Shown here piece after piece: positions 20,209-28,450 of a stretch of 64,000 nucleotides of DNA (the stretch's first letter is position 1; each line of letters starts with the position of its first letter). The position numbers and the translations under genes were made by a program. The DNA lies in the NCBI RefSeq assembly GCF_013177635.1, contig NZ_CP030944.1:682001-746000 (forward strand), read 5' to 3'. This DNA is from Arcobacter aquimarinus (GTDB taxonomy: Bacteria; Campylobacterota; Campylobacteria; Campylobacterales; Arcobacteraceae). The notes under the pieces are model-generated. The model worked only from the letters and a program-made list of their open reading frames with translations. It was not told the origin of the DNA and ran no database searches.

Positions 20209-20236
20209 AAAAAGTATGGATTTTCCATACTTTTTT
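20208..20236 (+). terminator. Rho-independent terminator of sodB
   Basis: The stem AAAAAAGTATGG / CCATACTTTTTT (12 bp, perfect) with loop ATTTT ends in six T. The last base of the stem touches the start of the araC remnant. Confidence 0.92.
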
Positions 20237-20355
20237 CAGATATCTTTAAAAGTCAAAAACTAAACTTCATAAAATTAGGATATCTAGAAGATATCGAAGA
20301 TTGTATAAAGATAGATTTACACGAAAAACTTATAATCACTGCAATAAAAAAATAA
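20236..20355 (+). pseudogene. Remnant of an araC-type gene (5' fragment)
   Basis: Read in frame from TCA at 20236, this stretch encodes 39 residues and a TAA. They align without gaps to residues 3-41 of the AraC-family protein at 20885, with 28 of 39 identical by eye, including an identical YxEDIEDC core and the ending TAIKK. There is no start codon at the matching place; homology begins right at the sodB terminator and stops with TAA after the poly-A where the intact gene reads on into GSL. It is a decayed paralogue or partial duplication. Confidence 0.85.
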
Positions 20356-20453
20356 ACATTTATTATTTCTTCGTTACAATTTACGAAAATTTAAAATATT
20401 AGAAAAATAATATATAAAAGCAAAGAATTTGATTTTAGGATAGAGTTAAGATT

Positions 20454-20888
20454 ATGATTATAGAAGCAAAAGAAAATGAATATAAAATTCTTACTGAAAT
20501 CTGGGAAGATTCAGTAAGAGCTACACATACTTTTTTAGAAGAAACAAATATAAACTTCTTTCGACCAAAAATTTTAAATGAATATTTATATGCAGTTAAA
20601 TTATATGTTTATAAAGATGAGTTTGGAAATATTTTAGGTTTTATTGGAATTGATGAAAATAAGGTCGAGATGCTTTTTATAAAATCAAAATATTTTAAAA
20701 AAGGTATTGGGAAAAAACTTTTAGAATATGTTATAAAAAATCATAATATCAATGAATTAGATGTAAATGAACAAAATCCAAATGCAGTAAATTTTTATAA
20801 ATATTTAGGCTTTGAAGTTATAAATCGAAGTGAAAAAGATGGTTTTGGAAAACCTTTTCCTCTTTTACATATGAAACTAAATATATGA
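20454..20888 (+). CDS. GNAT family N-acetyltransferase
   Basis: A 144 aa acetyltransferase. The acetyl-CoA-binding motif A is visible as IKSKYFKKGIGKKLLEYV (about residues 77-94; the usual Q/R-x-x-G-x-G/A form), followed by LDVNEQNPNAVNFYKYLGFEV typical of motif B. It resembles the small YjaB-type group; the substrate is unknown. It overlaps the next gene by four bases (ATGA), so acetyltransferase and AraC regulator are co-expressed. Confidence 0.88.
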   Translation: MIIEAKENEYKILTEIWEDSVRATHTFLEETNINFFRPKILNEYLYAVKLYVYKDEFGNILGFIGIDENKVEMLFIKSKYFKKGIGKKLLEYVIKNHNINELDVNEQNPNAVNFYKYLGFEVINRSEKDGFGKPFPLLHMKLNI

Positions 20889-21670
20889 AATCAGATATCT
20901 TTAAAAATCCAAAATTAGACTTTATAGAGTTACGATATGTAGAAGATATCGAAGATTGTGTAAAGATGCATTTACACGAAGAACTTACAATCACTGCAAT
21001 AAAAAAAGGTTCATTAACTCTTATTTTTAATGACACTTCAATAACAGTAAAACCAAATGAAATAGCTATCATAAATAGTCAAATTCCCCATAGTGCAACA
21101 ACAAATGAAAAATCAAAAGATGGTTATATTTTGTATTTGAAAAAAGATTATTTAAAGAATTTAGATTTTAATTTTTCATCTGCTTTTGAACTAATCAAAA
21201 ATAAAAATATCTATAAAAGTTTTATAAAACTATGTGATTGTTTACTTGATATTAAAATCTCTTTGATAGAAAAAGAAGAGAATCTTTATCTATTTTGTCT
21301 TGCATTTTTCTCTTTTGAACAAACAGAACAAAACTATAAAGAAGAATCAATTTTAGCAATGAATATAAAAAAATATTTAGATGAAAATTATCTTGAAGAG
21401 TTTATCTTAGATGAGTTAGCTTTGAAGTTTGATTTAACAGTTGTTCATCTAATAAGAGTATTTAAAAAAGAGTTTGGACTTCCAATTCATTCATATATTT
21501 TAAACAAAAAAGTACATCTTGCAAAAGAGTTATTATCTTCAAATATCTCTATTTCACAAATAGCACAAAATAGTGGTTTTTTTGACCAAAGTCACTTAAA
21601 TAGAAGTTTTAAAAGAATCTTTCAAATTACACCAAAAGAGTATCAAAAAAATATTTTTTCAAAATGTTAA
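20885..21670 (+). CDS. AraC family transcriptional regulator
   Basis: Cupin-type sensor domain at the N-terminus (residues 20-90, HLHEELTITAIKKGSLTLIF and NSQIPHSA) and two helix-turn-helix motifs at the C-terminus (about 160-258). The second HTH carries the AraC signature (ISQIAQNSGFFDQSHLNRSFKRIFQITPKEYQK). Effector and targets are unknown; the fused-start GNAT gene is the likeliest target or partner. A 39-residue diverged copy of its N-terminus lies upstream at 20236. Confidence 0.93.
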   Translation: MKSDIFKNPKLDFIELRYVEDIEDCVKMHLHEELTITAIKKGSLTLIFNDTSITVKPNEIAIINSQIPHSATTNEKSKDGYILYLKKDYLKNLDFNFSSAFELIKNKNIYKSFIKLCDCLLDIKISLIEKEENLYLFCLAFFSFEQTEQNYKEESILAMNIKKYLDENYLEEFILDELALKFDLTVVHLIRVFKKEFGLPIHSYILNKKVHLAKELLSSNISISQIAQNSGFFDQSHLNRSFKRIFQITPKEYQKNIFSKC

Positions 21671-21672
21671 TT

Positions 21673-21707
21673 TTGTACAAGATTTTATTTTTTGTAAAAG
21701 TTATAAT
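21673..21707 (+). promoter_or_regulatory. Promoter of the leuA leader transcript
   Basis: A perfect TATAAT at 21702-21707 is preceded by T-rich DNA, as in campylobacterote sigma-70 promoters that lack a firm -35. Transcription would start near 21714, about 20 bases before the leader peptide. Confidence 0.6.
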
Positions 21708-21733
21708 TTGCAAAATTTAAAAAGGAGTTTATC

Positions 21734-21796
21734 ATGGATGTAAATATTATAAAACAAATTATCTCTTTTTCTCTCCTCTGCCTCAAAACTTTCTAA
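21734..21796 (+). CDS. Leader peptide of leuA (BCAA-rich)
   Basis: A 20-residue ORF (MDVNIIKQIISFSLLCLKTF) has an excellent SD (AAAAAGGAG, 21719-21726) seven bases before ATG. It holds four Ile and three Leu; the Leu codons are CTC CTC TGC CTC, although the AT-rich neighbours use mostly TTA, CTT and TTG for Leu. It ends 54 bases before leuA. Short ORFs with clustered rare codons of the end product are the mark of attenuation leaders. No GC-rich terminator hairpin follows, so control could act on translation. Confidence 0.65.
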   Translation: MDVNIIKQIISFSLLCLKTF

Positions 21797-21850
21797 TACT
21801 TAAAACATAAAAAAATAAATCAAAAAATAAAAATCATAACGGAGTAAACC

Positions 21851-23152
21851 ATGAGTTTCAAAAAATATCAACAATATCCTATTGTGCAAAATTTTAAAAG
21901 AGAGTGGGCAGATAAAACTATAACTCACGCGCCAATTTATTGTAGTGTAGATTTAAGAGATGGAAATCAAGCTTTGATAAATCCTTTAACAGTTGAGCAA
22001 AAATTGGAGTATTTTAAAACTTTAGTAAAAATGGGCTTTAAACAAATAGAAGTTAGTTATCCAAGTGCTAGTGATACAGATTTTAACTTTACTAGAAAAT
22101 TAATCGAAGAGAATTTAGTGCCTGATGATGTGGCTATTCAGATTTTAATTCCTGCAAAAAAAGAGTGGATTAAAAAAAGTGTAGAAGCTATGAAAGATGT
22201 AAAAAATGGAATTTTTCATTTATACAATCCAACAAATGAGTTTCAAAGAAGAGTTGTTTTTCAAAAAAGTGATGATGAGATAATTCAAATGGCTATTGAA
22301 GCTATGCAATATTTAGTTGAACTAACAAAGGATTTTAAAGGAAAGGTAACTTATCAATATTCACCAGAAAGTTTTTCTCAAACTACTTTAGAGTTTGCTG
22401 TAAAAATTTGTAATGAAGTTATAAATGTGGTAAAACCAACAAAAGAAAATAAGATGATAATAAATTTACCAAATACTCTTGAAGCTTGTACAGCGAATGT
22501 TTATGCAGATAGAATAGAGTGGATGTGTAAAAATTTACACAATCGAGAAGCTTTGATAATCAGTGTTCATCCACACAATGATAGAGGAACTTCTGTGGCA
22601 AGTGCTGAGTTAGCTGTACTTGCAGGGGCAGATAAGGTTGAAGGAACATTGTTTGGAAATGGTGAAAGAGCAGGGAACTTAGACATAATAAATTTTGCTT
22701 TTAATATCTATTCACAAGGAATTGACCCAAAACTTGATTTATCAATAATTGATGAGGTAAAAGATATGTATGAAGAAAAAACACAACTTTTTGTACATCC
22801 AAGACATCCATTTATTGGTGATATGATATTTACTGCTTTTAGTGGTGGACATCAAGATGCTATCAAAAAAGGAATAGATTTTTATAGACAAACAAATAGC
22901 CAAAGTTGGAATGTACCATATTTGCCAATCGACCCAAAAGATATAAAAAGAGGGTATGAAAAAGTAATACGTGTAAACTCTCAATCGGGAAAAGGTGGAA
23001 CTAGTTTTATAATAAGTGAATTTTTAGGTGTAAATATGAACAAAGATGAAGCTATAAAATTTGGTTTAGTTATAAAAGAAGAATCTGATAAATTAAAAAG
23101 AGAGTTAGAAAAAGAAGAAATAATCGAACTATATAAAAAGTTAAATAGTTAA
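21851..23152 (+). CDS. leuA: 2-isopropylmalate synthase, short form without regulatory domain
   Basis: Condenses acetyl-CoA with 2-ketoisovalerate, the first committed step to leucine. It is of the fungal/actinobacterial type: residues 1-60 hold YCSVDLRDGNQALINP, later SVHPHNDRG (metal ligands HxH) and GTLFGNGERAGN. Such enzymes are usually some 550-640 aa with a C-terminal allosteric domain; this one stops at 433 aa, so the leucine-binding domain is missing. SD GGAG lies at 21841. A leader ORF with Leu codons precedes it. Confidence 0.9.
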   Translation: MSFKKYQQYPIVQNFKREWADKTITHAPIYCSVDLRDGNQALINPLTVEQKLEYFKTLVKMGFKQIEVSYPSASDTDFNFTRKLIEENLVPDDVAIQILIPAKKEWIKKSVEAMKDVKNGIFHLYNPTNEFQRRVVFQKSDDEIIQMAIEAMQYLVELTKDFKGKVTYQYSPESFSQTTLEFAVKICNEVINVVKPTKENKMIINLPNTLEACTANVYADRIEWMCKNLHNREALIISVHPHNDRGTSVASAELAVLAGADKVEGTLFGNGERAGNLDIINFAFNIYSQGIDPKLDLSIIDEVKDMYEEKTQLFVHPRHPFIGDMIFTAFSGGHQDAIKKGIDFYRQTNSQSWNVPYLPIDPKDIKRGYEKVIRVNSQSGKGGTSFIISEFLGVNMNKDEAIKFGLVIKEESDKLKRELEKEEIIELYKKLNS

Positions 23153-23178
23153 AAGTAAGTTTTAAAACTTACTTTTAA
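23149..23178. terminator. Bidirectional terminator between leuA and the ureohydrolase gene
   Basis: A perfect palindrome (core AAAAGTAAGTTTT / AAAACTTACTTTT, 23151-23176) between convergent genes with T-rich ends on both strands. Confidence 0.75.
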
Positions 23179-23180
23179 TT

Positions 23181-24242
23181 TTATCTATATTCGATTTTTC
23201 CTTGACTTGCAAGTAATGCGCCACATAATTGGTATAAAACACGTGAGCCAACATTTGCATCCCAACCATCAGCACTATCGCCAACTTCACAAAGGTCAAA
23301 TCCTATGATATTTTTTCCAGCTTTTACAATCATAAAAATAAGATGTTCAAGTTCTCCATATCTCAATCCCCCAGGAACTGGAGTTCCTGTATTTGGACAG
23401 TTTAAAGGCTCTAAACCATCAATGTCTATTGATAAATAAACATTTTGTGGAAGTTGATTTATATAAGGAGCAAAAACCTCTTCAAGTGATTTTCCACTAG
23501 CAAGTTCTGATTGCATTAAAGTATCATATAAACAGGCACCTTTTGAACCATAGTTAATCATTCTAGTTGCTTCTTCATTACTATAATCTCTAATTCCAAT
23601 TTGAATTAAGTTTGAAACATTTTGACATTCATTCATCACATTGTAAAAAATTGAAGCGTGAGAGTAAGTAAAACCTTCATAAGCTTCTCTTAAATCGTGG
23701 TGAGCATCAACGTGTAAGATTCCAAATGATTCAGTTTGAGTGTCATTTAAAGCTTTGATAAGTCCTAGAGGTGATGAGTGATCTCCTCCAACAACTGCTA
23801 CAAATTTCCCTTTTTTTATTTGTTCCATTGATTTTTCATAAACTGAAGAGTTTAACGTAGCTGATGCTTCATTTACATATTTTAATGCTTTTTCATTTAT
23901 GTCACCATTTTCAAGTGCATCAATAACTTTTAAAGCTTTTTTTCTTGCTTTGTTACTAAGCTTATGTAAACTTTTGTCAGTTTCAAGCATAGCAATACCA
24001 GCAGTATATGGCTTGATATAATGAAAGTTTTCAACATCTAGTTGATGGCTTGAAGTTCGTATAGCATCAGGAGCATTTGCAGTTCCCTCTCCAAAAGAAA
24101 CAGTCGCTTCCCAAGGAACAGGAATCAAAACTAAACTAGCTTCTTCTGGGTCTAATCTTCCACCAATAAATCCATCACCTTCTTGTGGAGGTAATCCTAA
24201 TTCTAATACTTTTATTTCTTCTTCTAAAGTTCTGTAAGACAT
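23181..24242 (-). CDS. speB: Agmatinase/arginase family ureohydrolase
   Basis: A binuclear-manganese ureohydrolase of 353 aa. The metal-binding motifs are all present: VGGDHSSPLG near residue 151, HVDAHHDLREAY near 176 and LSIDIDGLEP near 271. Agmatinase is the most likely activity, making putrescine from agmatine, but formiminoglutamase- or guanidine-type hydrolysis cannot be excluded. It has an N-terminal extension of about 50 residues (with a GFIGG segment). It is divergent from the ECF sigma gene across a 169-base region. Confidence 0.88.
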   Translation of the reverse strand: MSYRTLEEEIKVLELGLPPQEGDGFIGGRLDPEEASLVLIPVPWEATVSFGEGTANAPDAIRTSSHQLDVENFHYIKPYTAGIAMLETDKSLHKLSNKARKKALKVIDALENGDINEKALKYVNEASATLNSSVYEKSMEQIKKGKFVAVVGGDHSSPLGLIKALNDTQTESFGILHVDAHHDLREAYEGFTYSHASIFYNVMNECQNVSNLIQIGIRDYSNEEATRMINYGSKGACLYDTLMQSELASGKSLEEVFAPYINQLPQNVYLSIDIDGLEPLNCPNTGTPVPGGLRYGELEHLIFMIVKAGKNIIGFDLCEVGDSADGWDANVGSRVLYQLCGALLASQGKIEYR

Positions 24243-24373
24243 AATATTTCCTAATATTTTTTTTAATTATAAAATAATTTTGGAAATAGTTAAGTTAATT
24301 TGTAGTTTTTACTCTATTTATTATAAGTTTTACTTGTCATGATAGTAATTTTATGAAAATCTTTTTAAGAGAC

Positions 24374-24392
24374 ATTATGATAATCTTTATCA
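24374..24392 (+). promoter_or_regulatory. Fur-box-like operator before the ECF sigma gene
   Basis: ATTATGATAATCTTTATCA contains a perfect inverted repeat TGATAA-TCT-TTATCA. It matches 14 of 15 positions of the Fur consensus core TGATAATCATTATCA. It lies 20 bases before the start codon of an iron-type ECF sigma factor, the place where a repressor would block transcription when iron is plentiful. Confidence 0.75.
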
Positions 24393-24411
24393 AAAAACTT
24401 TAGGTAAATAA

Positions 24412-24885
24412 ATGCTTAGATATTATAATGAACTTTTATATTTTGCCCAAAAACAAGTGGGAGATAAAGAAAAAGCAAAAGATATAATCCAAGAAACTTA
24501 TAGCAAAGTTCTTGAAATTAAAGATAAATATGAGATAAGTAATGAACGAGCCTATCTGTATAAAATAGTAAAAAATATAGTGATAAAAGAAGCTTTAGAA
24601 AATCAAAAAATTGAGAGTACAGAATATGAAGAAAATTCTCATATCTCACCAACTTATGAACAACCAGAAGAAGTATTAATAATAGAAGATCAAGAGAAGA
24701 TTTTTATGCAAATATTAGAAGAACTTTCTCCTAGGGCTAAACAAGCTTTTATTTTATTTACGATTGATGGTTATAGTAGAAAAGAGATAGCTGAGATTTT
24801 GAATATAACATCAAATGCAGTTGAAAAGCTCATAAAAAGAGCAACTATAAAAATAGAAGAAGAATTAGCAAAGAGAGGATTTTAA
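24412..24885 (+). CDS. FecI-like ECF RNA polymerase sigma factor
   Basis: A 157 aa sigma factor with region 2 (residues 5-65, QVGDKEKAKDIIQETYSKVL) and region 4 (100-155, LSPRAKQAFILFTIDGYSRKEIAEILNITSNAVEKLIKRA). The order sigma - FecR - TonB receptor with an STN domain defines an iron-starvation cell-surface signalling system. Its expected target is the receptor gene downstream. A Fur-box-like palindrome sits just before it. FecR starts directly after the stop. Confidence 0.93.
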   Translation: MLRYYNELLYFAQKQVGDKEKAKDIIQETYSKVLEIKDKYEISNERAYLYKIVKNIVIKEALENQKIESTEYEENSHISPTYEQPEEVLIIEDQEKIFMQILEELSPRAKQAFILFTIDGYSRKEIAEILNITSNAVEKLIKRATIKIEEELAKRGF

Positions 24886-25863
24886 ATGAATAGTGAAATT
24901 AAAATCAAAGAAGAAGCTATATATTGGATAGCATGTGAAAAAGAGGGATTTGATAAAAATCAAAAAATTGAGTTTGAAAACTGGATAAGAGAAGAACTTC
25001 ATCAAAAAATATATAATCGTATGAAATTTGTACATCAAATGGCAAAATCATTATCAAAAGAAAATAAAGAAAATCTTAGTGATAATGTGCATTTTGAGAT
25101 AAGAAAAGAGAGATTTTCAAAAAAAATAAGATATTTTTCAAGTGCAGCAGCTGTTTTATTTGTACTCTGTTTTTCAGCTTTTAAAATCTATGATAATAAT
25201 TTTAAAGTTCAGTTCTCACAATCTTTGATGACTGATAAAAGAAGTTTAAAAGAGAAGCTTCCTGATGGTTCTACTATTTTTGTTGATGCAAAAACAGCTT
25301 TGGATATAGAGTTTTTCAATGGAAAAAGAGAAGTAACTTTGAAAGAAGGAAGAGTTATGTTTGAAGTTGCAAAGGATAAAAATAGAGTATTTATCATAAA
25401 AAGTAATGATATAAATATAGAAGTAGTTGGAACAAAATTTGAAGTAATACATAAAAAAGATAATACAACTATAAATGTGGAAGAGGGGATTGTAAAAACA
25501 TATTTTACAAAATACTTTTTTGATAAACAAAATGAAAAATTGCTTACAAAAGAAAATAGCATAACATATTTAAATGAACAAGGCAATATTACAAACCAAG
25601 AAAATATAAATCCAAATAAGATAGCTCTTTGGCGAGAAAATAAAATAGTTTTAGACAAAACAACTCTAAAAGAAGCATTGGAAGAGTTTTCAAAATATAG
25701 TGATATAAATATCTCTTTTTTATCAAAAGAGCTTGAAACTTACTATATAACAGGTGAATTTTCTTCAACTCAACTTGATATATTTTTGAAAACAATCACA
25801 AAAATATATCCTATCAAAGTAGATAAAAAAGCTGATGAGATAAGTATTTCAAAGAAATTTTAA
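24886..25863 (+). CDS. FecR-type anti-sigma/sigma regulator
   Basis: A 325 aa inner-membrane protein: a cytoplasmic N-terminal domain (residues 1-80) of the sigma-binding type (EAIYWIACEKEGFDKNQKIEFENWI), one membrane helix (about 84-103), and a periplasmic FecR domain (LPDGSTIFVDAKTALDIEFFNGKREVTLKEGRVMFEVAKD) plus a C-terminal domain that would contact the receptor STN domain (KTTLKEALEEFSKYSDINISF). It carries the receptor signal to the sigma factor. A 12-bp inverted repeat spans its stop codon. Confidence 0.93.
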   Translation: MNSEIKIKEEAIYWIACEKEGFDKNQKIEFENWIREELHQKIYNRMKFVHQMAKSLSKENKENLSDNVHFEIRKERFSKKIRYFSSAAAVLFVLCFSAFKIYDNNFKVQFSQSLMTDKRSLKEKLPDGSTIFVDAKTALDIEFFNGKREVTLKEGRVMFEVAKDKNRVFIIKSNDINIEVVGTKFEVIHKKDNTTINVEEGIVKTYFTKYFFDKQNEKLLTKENSITYLNEQGNITNQENINPNKIALWRENKIVLDKTTLKEALEEFSKYSDINISFLSKELETYYITGEFSSTQLDIFLKTITKIYPIKVDKKADEISISKKF

Positions 25864-25877
25864 ATTTTCTTTGAAAT
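25846..25877 (+). terminator. Hairpin between fecR and the receptor gene
   Basis: Arms ATTTCAAAGAAA (25846-25857) and TTTCTTTGAAAT (25866-25877) are perfect complements around the fecR stop. An eight-T run follows only after nine more bases (25887-25894), so termination may be partial, letting the receptor gene rely on its own sigma-dependent promoter. Confidence 0.5.
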
Positions 25878-25965
25878 TTATGTCCGTTTTTTTTATAAAA
25901 TTTACTCTTATGTAATTAAGAATGATTATTAAAATTGTTTTAGAATACACAAGGAGAAAATTTAT

Positions 25966-28320
25966 ATGAATTTATTCAAAAAAAGTTTATTAAGTCCTGC
26001 GGTTGCTTTACTTTTATATTCAAGTGCAATGGCAGATGATTTGACTTATTCAATAGAAAAACAATCTTTAAAAGATGCTATTGAAACAATCTCAAAAAAA
26101 GCAAATAAACCATATATCGCAAATAGTGCACTTTTTGAAGGAAAAACCTCAAATGCAATAAAAGATATAAAAGGAACAAAAAATGCTTTAGATGAGATAC
26201 TAAAAAATAGTGGTTTAGAAGCAGTTATCGAAGATGGGGCGATTATTATAAAGAAAAAAGTAGTTGTGGGAAGTGGAACGGTACTTGAAGATATTAATAT
26301 AAATGAGGTGTATACTTTAGGAAAAAATACTGAAAATACTAATTCCTATACAACAGGAAGTATGAATACAGCAATGAAACTGGATTTATCTATAAAAGAA
26401 ACTCCACAATCGGTGAGTGTTGTTACTCAACAACAAATAGAAGATATGGGATTATCAAATATAACAGATGTTGTAAATAGTGTTACGGGACTTAGTTCTA
26501 ATAATTTGGATAGTGAAAGAAATAGTTATTCTGCTAGAGGATTTGGAATAAATAATTATCAAATTGATGGTGTAACAACAACTTATGAAAATGGCTTTAT
26601 GACAGGTGAAACTTCTCAAGATTTAACTATGTATGATAGAATTGAAGTTGTTAGAGGAGCAACAGGATTATTAACAGGAGCTGGAAATCCAAGTGCTGCT
26701 ATAAATTTAATAAGAAAACATGCAGATTCAAAAGAATTTAAAGGAGATGTTTCTTTCCAAGGTGGGTCTTGGGACAAATATAAAGGTACTTTAGATGTTC
26801 AAACCCCACTTGATGAAAAAGGAAAAGTAAGAGCTAGAATTGCAACAAGCTATGAAGAAAAAAAATCATTTATAGATTATTATGAAAATAAAAAAACAGT
26901 TCTATATGGAGTTGTTGATGCAGATATAACAGATAATACAAGAGTTTCTCTTGGTGCAGGTTACCAAAAAAATGATCCAAGAGGAAGTATGTGGGGTGGA
27001 TTACCTTCAAAATTCAGTGATGGAACGTCTACAAATTGGGATAGATCAAAATCAACTGCTTCTGATTGGACATATTGGTCTTCGGAAAATAAAAACTATT
27101 TTACAAATATTGAGCATTATTTTAACAATGATATAAAATTATATGGAGCATATTCATATTCTAATAATAAAGGAGAATCAAAACTTTCTTATATTTCAGG
27201 AAAGTTAGATAAAGATACAGGAAGTGGATTGACTGCATCTTCTATTCAAGGTTATGATTCTTCTCAAAAACAATACAATATTGATATGTATGCTTCTATA
27301 CCTTTTCAAGTAAATAAATTAGATCATGAAATAGTAGCTGGACTTATGTATAGTAAACAAAATTTAGAAGCTTATAATATTCCCCCTATTTCTGGTAGTT
27401 TTGATAGAACTATAAGTAATTTTTATACATTTACTGGTATTGTCGAACCCACATGGGGAAGTTCAAATCAAGTTGTTGATTCAAATGTCAAACAAACAGC
27501 AGCTTATTTAGTTGGTAGATTTTCTATAACTGATGATTTAAAATTTATTGCTGGAAGTAGAATCACTACTTGGGAGAGAGATTTATATTATTATGGTCAA
27601 ACTCAAAACTATGATTATAATAATATTTTAACACCTTATGCAGGTTTAGTTTATAACATCAATGATAATTATACTATTTTTACAAGTTACACTGATATTT
27701 TTAACCCTCAAAATGCAAGAGATAAAGATGGAAAATATCTAGATGCAATTGAAGGCAAAAACTATGAAACTGGTATAAAAGGATTATTTTTTGAAGATAA
27801 ATTAAATGCAAGTTTTTCAGTTTTTAGAATTGAACAAGATAATTTAGCCCAAACAGATCCAAGTGGTGCTTTTATTCCAGGTACTACAACACAAGCAAGT
27901 ATCGCGGCAGAAGGAACAACAAGTAAAGGGTTCGAAATTGATATAAATGGAGAAATTACTGATAATTGGAATTTAAGTGTTGGATATTCTCAATTTGAAG
28001 CAAAAGATACTGATGCTAATAACATAAATACTTCATTCCCTAGAAAAACTTTTAATGTTTTTTCAAAATATAATTGGGATAAATTTAGTTTAGGTGCTGG
28101 AGCAAATTGGAGAGATAGAACTTATAATAATGGAGTTGAGCAAGAATCATATATTTTAGTAAATGCAATGGCTAAATACAAATTTGATAAAAATTTATCA
28201 GTTCAATTAAATGCTAATAATATATTTGATGAAAAATATTATGCAAATATAGGATTTTATAATCAAATCTCTTATGGAGATCCAAGAAATTATACTCTTA
28301 CTTTAAACTATTCATTTTAA
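25966..28320 (+). CDS. TonB-dependent siderophore receptor with STN signalling domain
   Basis: An outer-membrane ferric-siderophore receptor, 784 aa. Signal peptide 1-23; STN (secretin/TonB N-terminal) domain about 25-97; plug domain about 125-250 (IKETPQSVSVVTQQQIEDMG ... SARGFGINNYQIDGV ... DRIEVVRGATGLLTGAGNPSAAINL); beta barrel to the C-terminal Phe of LNYSF. The plug is of the FpvA/FoxA/FhuE group that takes hydroxamate-type siderophores; the ligand itself cannot be read. The STN domain passes ligand occupancy to FecR encoded just upstream. A hairpin follows. Confidence 0.95.
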   Translation: MNLFKKSLLSPAVALLLYSSAMADDLTYSIEKQSLKDAIETISKKANKPYIANSALFEGKTSNAIKDIKGTKNALDEILKNSGLEAVIEDGAIIIKKKVVVGSGTVLEDININEVYTLGKNTENTNSYTTGSMNTAMKLDLSIKETPQSVSVVTQQQIEDMGLSNITDVVNSVTGLSSNNLDSERNSYSARGFGINNYQIDGVTTTYENGFMTGETSQDLTMYDRIEVVRGATGLLTGAGNPSAAINLIRKHADSKEFKGDVSFQGGSWDKYKGTLDVQTPLDEKGKVRARIATSYEEKKSFIDYYENKKTVLYGVVDADITDNTRVSLGAGYQKNDPRGSMWGGLPSKFSDGTSTNWDRSKSTASDWTYWSSENKNYFTNIEHYFNNDIKLYGAYSYSNNKGESKLSYISGKLDKDTGSGLTASSIQGYDSSQKQYNIDMYASIPFQVNKLDHEIVAGLMYSKQNLEAYNIPPISGSFDRTISNFYTFTGIVEPTWGSSNQVVDSNVKQTAAYLVGRFSITDDLKFIAGSRITTWERDLYYYGQTQNYDYNNILTPYAGLVYNINDNYTIFTSYTDIFNPQNARDKDGKYLDAIEGKNYETGIKGLFFEDKLNASFSVFRIEQDNLAQTDPSGAFIPGTTTQASIAAEGTTSKGFEIDINGEITDNWNLSVGYSQFEAKDTDANNINTSFPRKTFNVFSKYNWDKFSLGAGANWRDRTYNNGVEQESYILVNAMAKYKFDKNLSVQLNANNIFDEKYYANIGFYNQISYGDPRNYTLTLNYSF

Positions 28321-28323
28321 AAA

Positions 28324-28349
28324 TATAAAGGAAGGAATCTTCCTTTATA
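28324..28349 (+). terminator. Hairpin after the siderophore receptor
   Basis: An 11-bp perfect stem (TATAAAGGAAG / CTTCCTTTATA) with loop GAAT just after the stop codon. There is no T-tract, so it may act as a 3' stabiliser or weak terminator. Confidence 0.6.
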
Positions 28350-28360
28350 AACTTAAACTT

Positions 28361-28450
28361 ATAGTGCTGTGGATTAATATTTATGTGTTCGTTTCTTATC
28401 CGATAAGAATTATGAAAATTAAACTCTTTCAACTAAAATCCACAGGCTAT
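28361..28450. repeat. Short element bounded by inverted repeats
   Basis: The ends ATAGTGCTGTGGATT (28361-28375) and AATCCACAGGCTAT (28437-28450) are inverted copies apart from a one-base indel/substitution. The middle holds an imperfect palindrome TTCTTATC-C-GATAAGAA (28393-28409). It lies between two convergent genes and could be a small mobile relic, a structured 3' UTR or an sRNA. Confidence 0.5.

Noticed and set aside
25209-25658. 149-codon minus-strand frame inside fecR
   Set aside because: Antisense of a clear FecR domain; Phe/Ser-rich composition typical of shadows.
28367-28375. DnaA-box-like CTGTGGATT and its inverted copy at 28437
   Set aside because: Only two one-off matches, no cluster, no AT-rich unwinding element tied to dnaA, dnaN or ruvC; not an origin on this evidence.
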